From contig NC_051095.1 of the NCBI RefSeq assembly GCF_901709675.1, positions 15,079,456 to 15,143,455 of the forward strand: a stretch of DNA of 64,000 nt. Direction: 5' to 3'. The position numbers and the translations under genes are program-made. The stretch comes from Syngnathus acus (Eukaryota; Chordata; Actinopteri; Syngnathiformes; Syngnathidae). Below are positions 57,207 through 64,000 of this stretch, piece by piece; the first letter of the stretch is position 1; each line of letters starts with the position of its first letter. The notes below the pieces were generated by a model. The model worked only from the letters and a program-made list of their open reading frames with translations. It did not search any database and was not told where the DNA came from.

Positions 57207-60200
57207 ATGGCGACGTCCCTCGGCTCCAACACTTACAATAGACAGAACTGGGAAGACGCGGTACGTTGTACTCTAATTATTTTGCAAACAATGAACGCTG
57301 CAGTTAGAACGGTTATCTCGTTTAGTTCCCCTGAATAACTTTACTTGAAAAATATGCCCACTTTTACCCCTAATATGTTCCTTCGTTGCCCAGCTAGTTA
57401 GCATTAGCAAGCTAACTTACAGTGTCGGTTCGTAACGTGGATGCGAGCCTTTTTTTCACGTGCCTTAATACTGGTTCAAATTTCGAATCCTCACATTAAC
57501 AAAGCATTTCATAAAAGCATCTGCGATCGATCTATTGGTGGAAGACTGGTGAAAACGTTATGTTTAAACCACCATAAGGTCTTTTGGATGCGACGAGGAC
57601 CAAATTGAGCCTAGCGTTAGCAGACTAGCGTTGCCAATTTTCGAATGTGAACGAAGTGTAAACAGGTTTGCTGTAGCCTACAACTGTACTCGCAGAGGTA
57701 GGAAAATTTATCAGTCTTTTTTTTTTTTTTATAAATAGAAGTAAAAATTATTTTTTATTTTTACTGTCACTCGTATGCAGTTCCGGTTTTAATACATTGG
57801 CCCAAGGAGACAAAAAACAGCCACCCCTTTACAAAAACCCTTAAAATTAACTGATATATACGGAAGAGGATTAGGGCCAGTGAAGAAAAAAAAAAAAACG
57901 AGGGGTGACAGGATTCTGACTTTTTTCTCAGAATTCTGACTTTATTCTCAGAATTCTGACAGAATTCTGACTTTAAAGAGGCAGTAAAACATTCGGGTAT
58001 TTGTTTAATTTGTTTACAGATGTAGGAAGTGTAACCAGCCATCAGACAATGAAATATTTCAAAATAGGTGCCTCGAAAATGTACTTGTTTGTGTACTGTG
58101 GCTCCTCCTTCCCCTGCTGACTAAAACACTTATTTTACAGGATTTCCCGATTCTCTGTCAAACATGTTTAGGAGAAAACCCTTACATCCGAATGGTGGGT
58201 GAGCGTTTGTTGCTTCAATGTATCACCTCGTTGTTGCTTTTTGGAATGCACTCAACCATGTACCACTTCTTTTCATTGTCTTTTTTCCCTCCCACTAGAC
58301 CAAAGAGAAATATGGAAAAGAATGCAAGGTATGCCTATATACTCAAAATCAGCAAACAGAATTGGAGTTTTAACATGTAATGTGATCTTCACTGTATTAT
58401 GATTGTATATTTTGCTATCAGATCTGTGCACGGCCTTTTACCGTATTCCGCTGGTGTCCAGGGACACGTATGCGTTTCAAGAAGACCGAAGTTTGTCAGA
58501 CTTGTAGTAAAATGAAGAATGTTTGTCAAACATGTCTGCTGGATCTGGAGTATGGTGAGTGTTTGGTTTTGGTTTATGTTACACATTTATGTCTGAAGTA
58601 TTTAACCAATGAGTTACACCTTTGAATGCATTTTGTCTGTTTCTTAGGTTTACCCATCCAGGTTCGAGATACTGGCCTTGCCATTAAAGATGACATTCCT
58701 CGCTCGGATGTGAACAAAGAATACTTTACACAGAACATGGAGACAGAGGTATTTGCTTTATCGTGCTTGTGCCAGTGTTGTATTAATTTGAGAAGTACTT
58801 TTTTCCCCCCTACTGTATGATTTTGTTTTTCTAACACCACATTTTGTTGCAAAACAGCTAAATAAATTGCACAATGTTGTATATATATTTTTAAGTAATT
58901 TGTGTATTTATAACTGAAATAGCATTACAGCTATCAGATGCAACAGCATAAAACCATTGGCCATGTCTGTTTGTTGGGTTTCAAGTGTACCTTGCATATA
59001 GCAAATGGATAAACACTCCCAGATTTCTTTTTGTGTTTCTCCCTTTTGATTCATTCTAATACAGCTAAAGCCGTCAGGCTAATCAGCTTCTTCCTTGACA
59101 ACCATGCCATGTTGTTTGTGGTCAAATAAAAATAGATTTGCGTATGTGCGACTGCTCAAAACAGTATCTCCTGAAAAGTAATACGTGTTGCGGATAATTA
59201 TAATGATTGAACCCTATGTGTTTTTTGTGTTCATATTTGTTCATAGTTAGCTGATTTGGATGCCGCATGGCCAGGCGGTCAGGGCGGCAAGGCGGCCAGC
59301 TCTAGTGACATGTTGCTGAAACTGGCTCGCACAACACCATACTACAAGAGGAACCGTCCACACATCTGCTCCTTCTGGGTTAAGGGCGAGTGTAGGAGAG
59401 GGGAAGAGTGTCCTTACAGGTGCGTGGCACTCTTTATAACACAATAGATCTATATCAAACAAAAGACTTGCAGTGTCAGCTGTTGGGCAGGCTATTTAGA
59501 AGTTTAAGCAATTCTTAATAGGCAATGTGTAATGTGGGCCCACCTGATGCCTCGTTGCTTTTACACAGGCATGAGAAGCCCACAGATCCTGATGACCCGC
59601 TCGCTGACCAGAACATCAAGGATCGTTACTATGGCATCAATGATCCAGTTGCTGACAAGCTTCTGAAACGGGCCTCCACCATGCCCAGGCTGGACCCCCC
59701 AGATGACAAGTCCATCACCACACTATACATTGCAGGTCTTGGCGAAACAGTCACGGATGGAGATCTCAAGTGAGCTTTTGTTTGTTTGCTTTTTTACTGT
59801 GATTTTTCAACATGGGAATTTGTGCTGGATTTTGACTTTTTTTTTTTTTTTTTTTTAGGGGCTTCTTCTACCAGTTTGGTGAGATTCGTACCATCACATT
59901 GGTACAAAGGCAGCAATGCGCCTTCATCCAGTTCGCCACACGGCAAGCTGCTGAAATGGCTGCAGAAAATTCCTTCAACAAGCTCATCATCAATGGTCAG
60001 AGGCTCACGGTCAAGTGGGGAAGGTAAGGCATGATTGGAATGCGCATGTACCATGAAACAGCTCACAGTGACTCCTAAAATGTGCATTTATAACCATTTT
60101 CAGGTCCCAGGCAGCAAGAGGAAAAGAGGGCGAAGGAGTTAGTGAGATGGGTACCAGACTTGATCCTGTGCCAGGACTACCAGGAGGTAAGTTCAATACC

Positions 60201-60691
60201 TAAATTTCACTCTGCAATGAAGTCGACACAGAATTATTGGTGATGTTATTTTCTAACAATTTTGCAGCATTACCTCCACCACCACCTCTTGATGAAGAAG
60301 CTCCAGCAAACTATTTCAACCTGGACCCAAGTACCTCTCCAGCTGTCATGAACCTTACTTTGCCACCACCCCCAGGCCTCAACCCGCCTCCTCCAGGTAA
60401 ACCCGCAACCGATATCGACTCAAATGCTCGTCTGAGCTCCTGCATCCTGAAAACTTAATGATCTTCCATCAGCGATTCATCCTATGTGCCGGCAGATCTG
60501 AAGCATCTAATGTTGTGTTGACCATATCTTTCAAAGGTTTTGGCCCGCCAATGTTTCACCCCATGGGTCCCATGGCTCCACCAATGCCCCCGCCCATGGG
60601 CATGAGACCTCCAGGTCAAATCCACTACCCTTCCCAGGATCCCCAGCGGATGGGTGCCCACGCTGCACACGGTGCACGCCATGGCGATTAG
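57207..60691 (+). CDS. rbm22: Pre-mRNA-splicing factor RBM22
   Basis: RBM22 (related to yeast Cwc2 and Ecm2/Slt11) binds U6 and the pre-mRNA near the catalytic centre of the activated spliceosome, in the nucleus. Eleven exons, all in phase with GT-AG borders: 57207..57260, 58141..58194, 58299..58328, 58422..58554, 58648..58748, 59247..59419, 59569..59769, 59859..60023, 60104..60186, 60268..60396 and 60537..60691. This gives 425 residues, against 420 in human. Visible parts are the N-terminal Cys-rich zinc-binding region ([35 protein letters not shown]), the CCCH finger ([21 protein letters not shown]), the RRM ([17 protein letters not shown] to [11 protein letters not shown]) and a Pro-rich tail ending [21 protein letters not shown]. 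No frameshift is seen anywhere. It is convergent with the myozenin gene and divergent from ndst1. Identification is secure. Confidence 0.98.
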
Positions 60692-61073
60692 TGACCAGGC
60701 CCAAACTCGACTCTTTTTTTCATACCATACTGTCTGTGGGCTTGGAAACACGCTGTGGACTAGATGGAATTACAAACTCCAACATGCATAATATTATTAG
60801 GTTTATTCGGCATTCGCGGTGCAGTGCACCAACTGAATCAGTGCAGGCTGTCAAGCTTTGTCGTAATGCTTGTTTTTTTTTTAAACAATGTTAATATTCC
60901 ACTGTGTAATGACTTAGTTCAATGATATGTTTTCTTTGGATATTTCTTTGACCGATTAAAACGATGCATTACAGTCTTTCATAGTCTTTGTGGATAATCA
61001 AACTCGGCGTTAGAAAAAGTGAAACATCAAAGAGACTTGTTGGACATATTGAAATGATTGCAGAGGAGTGGTA

Positions 61074-61079
61074 AATAAA
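61074..61079 (+). terminator. Poly(A) signal of rbm22
   Basis: AATAAA in GTAAATAAAGTTTCTG, 383 bp past the rbm22 stop. A weaker ATTAAA lies near 60955. Confidence 0.65.
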
Positions 61080-61404
61080 GTTTCTGTTAATTTCCTGGAA
61101 AAATTAAGATGAATTTCCCATAAATGTGTTCATTGTCATTATTTTATTATTTTACATTATTGTTGTTGCAACCCTAGATTCAGTCAAGCTATACGAATGA
61201 GTGTTGCTTGTGACTAACAGTTTTGGGTATCCTGCTAATCCAGTGCTCGACTGTGAAAATTACCATTTCAAAACCCTGACGTTGCTTCATCTGCCGCAGC
61301 CACTCAGTGTAGCAGCTAACCACATTATGTGTTTTTTTTTCCCCTCCCTCCTGCTGTTGCTGCTGATTAACAGAGATGACTGTCTTAAGTTAATTAGTCC
61401 TTTT

Positions 61405-62964
61405 TCATAGTTCATTAGATTCAGGGCACTGATGGCCTCTCCACCCCCTTGGCGCTATGTTGAAATTAGGCCGATGTTGCATGCGGTCCAAAGTGGCGCC
61501 AGGCAGGTTTGGGGATTCTTGGGCCTCAAAGCTAATAACGGGGATCACCCTCTTGCTGGACAGTGCCCCTCCAAACGGCATGGGAGACCTGCAAGTCAAA
61601 AGAAAAACAATTGTTTTGTTTTAATGTGTTATGCAGCCTCACATAATACCATCAAATGTGGTCAATATCTACTTTATGTTTCTGACTGAATTGAAGGTCT
61701 GTTATGGTGCAGTGGACCATCTGGGATTCAGGGTGACTCAACGTGTTTATCACCAGCTGCTCTGTCCATTAGTTGAGCTTTGACTTGATGGAGGTTTCAC
61801 AATTTCATCAAAATCTTAGAGGGTGTAAATAGAGCCAGCCGCAGGGGGCTCATTTTTCAACCGACTGGCAGAAAAAAAAGTGACATGTGCATGTATCTCA
61901 TCGGTGTCGAATATCAAGCCTGAGGGTCAGGTCCGGCCCGTAACTTCACTTAAAGTGGCCCACTAAAACCAATACAGGGGACCCCAGCCATTTGACGATA
62001 GGGACCGGGCTGGCCTGTGAATAGCTAAAAGCCATGAATAATTGACGCCCATTCAATTGCATTGAAAAAAATATATAACCCCAGAAATTCTCGAATAATT
62101 ACATTCCTGGCTCACTTAGAGTGGTGACTGGATGGGCATTTCCATTAAAAAAACGAAATAGTGAAAAATTGTCATTGCGCTTTTTGTCCAGATCTCATGG
62201 ACTGTCGCTTTTGGCCATGTTTTCTGTAAATTGCTTTTGCATTTTTATGGTGCAAACTCTGTCAAATTAAATTAAAAACTGTTGTGAAAAAGGTTGCTAT
62301 AACATTGGCAAAAGACTGTATATCAAATTAGGAAGTGGCATACTGCCGCATACACGCAAACAGATGGACGAGCCTATGCCCAGAACAGCATAACCTCTTA
62401 GGTCATAGAATCTGTTGTGTCTTGGCTCACCATCTGCCAAAAAGCAATATTTGTCTTTCCTCACAGTGCAGATGCATTGCACTGAGTTCTATGGCTTCGA
62501 TTCTCAGTGTCTTGCTTGAGCGTTGAAAACTGAATCCCAGTGGGCCATCTCCAGTGTCAAGATTGAAAATAGCCATCATGCAGCTACAGTCCATGAAAGT
62601 GCACAGCAGAAGCTGTCTGAATACTTGAATTGTGGAAACATGGACTAGAGCCCAGATGATTGGGGTGGTTAGATCATCTGATGGCCATGGAGATGACCTC
62701 TTTCACCTTTTCACCTCAAAAGTACTGTACCTCTTGTTTATTGAATCAATTAGGGGTTTAAGGAAGCATTTCCCAACCTTTACCTGTTGAAACACCTGTA
62801 GTGGGCAACCTGATGTCTTTGTGGTAATGGCAACTGAGCATTGAGGGCTTCCAGAAGTTCCTTGTCATGGCGCAAAGCTTCCCTCCATGGAGACCAGTAG
62901 AATCTGGGAATCGCTGTTGTGTTAAACTTCTCATGAGGAATCTCATTCAGTGGGGCAGAGTATC
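61405..62964 (-). CDS. myoz3: Myozenin (calsarcin), C-terminal two exons, probably MYOZ3
   Basis: Myozenins are striated-muscle Z-disc proteins that bind alpha-actinin, filamin C and calcineurin. Two exons are visible: 62784..62964 and the terminal exon 61405..61588, which join in phase (FNR/SPMPFGG). The first carries the family segment FNTTAIPRFYWSPW and then ELLEALNAQLPLPQ and YRCFNR; the last carries PMPFGGALSS, then PNFNIAPRGW and the C-terminus CPESNEL. The paired FNR-x-P-x-PFGG and FN-x-x-PRGW motifs are diagnostic of myozenins. The N-terminal exons lie beyond the right edge or were not recognised. The choice of paralogue rests on synteny with rbm22 (human MYOZ3 and RBM22 are neighbours and convergent, as here); MYOZ1 or MYOZ2 cannot be excluded from this fragment alone. 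No stop or frameshift is present in the visible part. Confidence 0.85.
61589..62783 (-). other. Last intron of the myozenin gene
   Basis: About 1.2 kb between the two recognised exons. It contains a degraded hAT-like fragment (around 61899..61965). Open frames near 62297..62526 resemble nothing known. Confidence 0.55.
61899..61965. repeat. Degraded hAT-MITE fragment
   Basis: GTGTCGAATATCAAGCCTGAGG, then GTCAGGTCCGGCCCG and GTGGCCCAC, is a worn copy of the family whose intact member lies at 27129..27440 (ends with TCAAACTC and GGGCC motifs). No target duplication was found. Confidence 0.4.
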
Positions 62965-64000
62965 CTGATGGAAGAAAAGATGAGTTAAAAATGGCCCAGA
63001 AAGAGGACTTTTAATAAAGTCATTGTGACCACCCCAATCTGATTATAAACCCTATTAGGAGAGGCCTGGAGGAGGAGGAGGAGGAAGGGGGGGGGGGGGG
63101 GGGGGGGTCAAATTTAAATGATCCATTTTTGGACTTCAGATTATAATTTATGAAAGACTCCATTTTTACTTGTTATCATGAAATTGGAACTGATTGCTTG
63201 GTCAATATGATCTGCATTTTTTTCAAGATAGTGTGCCATTTTTGATTTTTAATCAAATGTCATTTTTGTAGAGTTTGCTAGCTGACATAGTAGTAACAAA
63301 ATATGCTACCATACAACATGCCGAAGCCACATTATGAAGCAAGTATCATTGCAGCGAGCGCCAAACATTATTTGGATAAATGAATTATGGTGTTTGAAAA
63401 TGGGGAAAACTAAATTGGCAACATGCAAAGTTTACAACTCAGAGAAGCAACAATTCCGACAGCTTACCTGTCATTACAAAACCTACTTGGTTTTACAGAT
63501 ATGTTTACAGTTTAGCTAAGCAATAGCTTGTAAATTATTACGCTATAGGTTAGTTAAGCATTTAATTGGGGAGACAATTAAGTTTTTAGTTTAGTTAGTT
63601 ATTGCACTATACACCAAACAAGGTGCCAAGGCCTCCCAGGCTTACAAGACACTGAAAAACAAACACATTGCGAGTGATCAAGCAAAACAACTCATCACAG
63701 GAATTATCAGACAGAAACTAAAACAAATTTTAACAAAATGTAAAGTGACCATATTCAATCTGGTTTTGAAAAAGAGCAGCAAAAAGTGTTTACTGGATGT
63801 GACTTACTTCCAACGATCCAGCAGCAGTACAGCAGCCGTAATATACTACATTTCAATGCAATGAATTGTCACTACAGTGACAAATTCTCAGTGTGAATAA
63901 CATAAAACATTTATGCGAAGCGGCAAGCATAACAATGCTTTCATTTTTTTGTGACTACAAGGCAGAAACTCTACAAGCATTGGCTTAGTCCCCCCCAGCA
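62965..64000 (-). other. Upstream intron of the myozenin gene; no exon recognised
   Basis: AT-rich sequence up to the window edge with a GGA-repeat and poly-G tract at 63067. A possible minus-strand donor (GAA/GTAAGTC at 63808) exists, but the sequence before it does not read as a myozenin exon. Confidence 0.4.
63067..63107. repeat. (GGA)n followed by poly-G (21 bases)
   Basis: A purine tract: GGAGGAGGAGGAGGAGGAA followed by an uninterrupted G run at 63087..63107. A G-quadruplex is likely on the plus strand, which is antisense to the myozenin gene. Confidence 0.92.

Noticed and set aside
63808-63850. Possible extra myozenin exon ending at a GTAAGTC donor (minus)
   Set aside because: None of the frames before the donor resembles myozenin, and the phase is not supported.

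Overview
The window is nuclear DNA of a ray-finned (teleost) fish. The evidence is split genes with GT-AG introns, long AT-rich introns, many CA, TG, GATA and poly-G tracts, teleost-type hAT and MITE elements, a GC-rich LINE, and a gene set matching the CD74-NDST1-MYOZ3-RBM22 block of human 5q33. I see no operon, CRISPR array, rRNA, prophage or virus.

Layout. (1) 0.8-5.2 kb, minus strand: first exons of a divergent kinesin-motor-like gene whose 3' part lies outside the window. A TIR-bearing MITE sits in one intron. (2) 5.7-8.8 kb, minus: cd74, the MHC class II invariant chain in its thyroglobulin-domain form, with its 3'UTR and a plausible NF-kB/CCAAT/X-like promoter. (3) 11.2-20.7 kb, minus: all coding exons of ndst1, the heparan sulfate N-deacetylase/N-sulfotransferase. 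Its non-coding first exon lies in a CpG island at about 55 kb, giving an intron of about 34 kb. (4) That intron (20.8-55 kb) holds no gene I can recognise. It contains a fold-back repeat, two hAT-type elements with perfect 8-bp target duplications, a second MITE copy, a three-unit minisatellite and a 5'-truncated LINE with an intact reverse-transcriptase frame. (5) 57.2-60.7 kb, plus: a complete, clean 11-exon rbm22 (spliceosomal CCCH/RRM protein), head to head with ndst1. (6) 61.4-63.0 kb, minus: the last two coding exons of a myozenin, called myoz3 by synteny, tail to tail with rbm22.

The genes are not a functional unit: antigen presentation, heparan sulfate synthesis in the Golgi, splicing and muscle Z-disc scaffolding are neighbours through conserved synteny. 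Compared with human, as I remember that map, ndst1 is inverted relative to rbm22, SYNPO is not seen between them, and RPS14 is not seen between cd74 and ndst1.

The most striking observation is that the ndst1 reading frame is broken by many single-base insertions and deletions (at least about 15 in roughly 2.6 kb, several compensating within an exon). All splice sites and the protein-level similarity are retained, and rbm22 and myozenin nearby show none. Residual assembly indels and very recent decay are the two main explanations. I found no convincing undescribed biological system.
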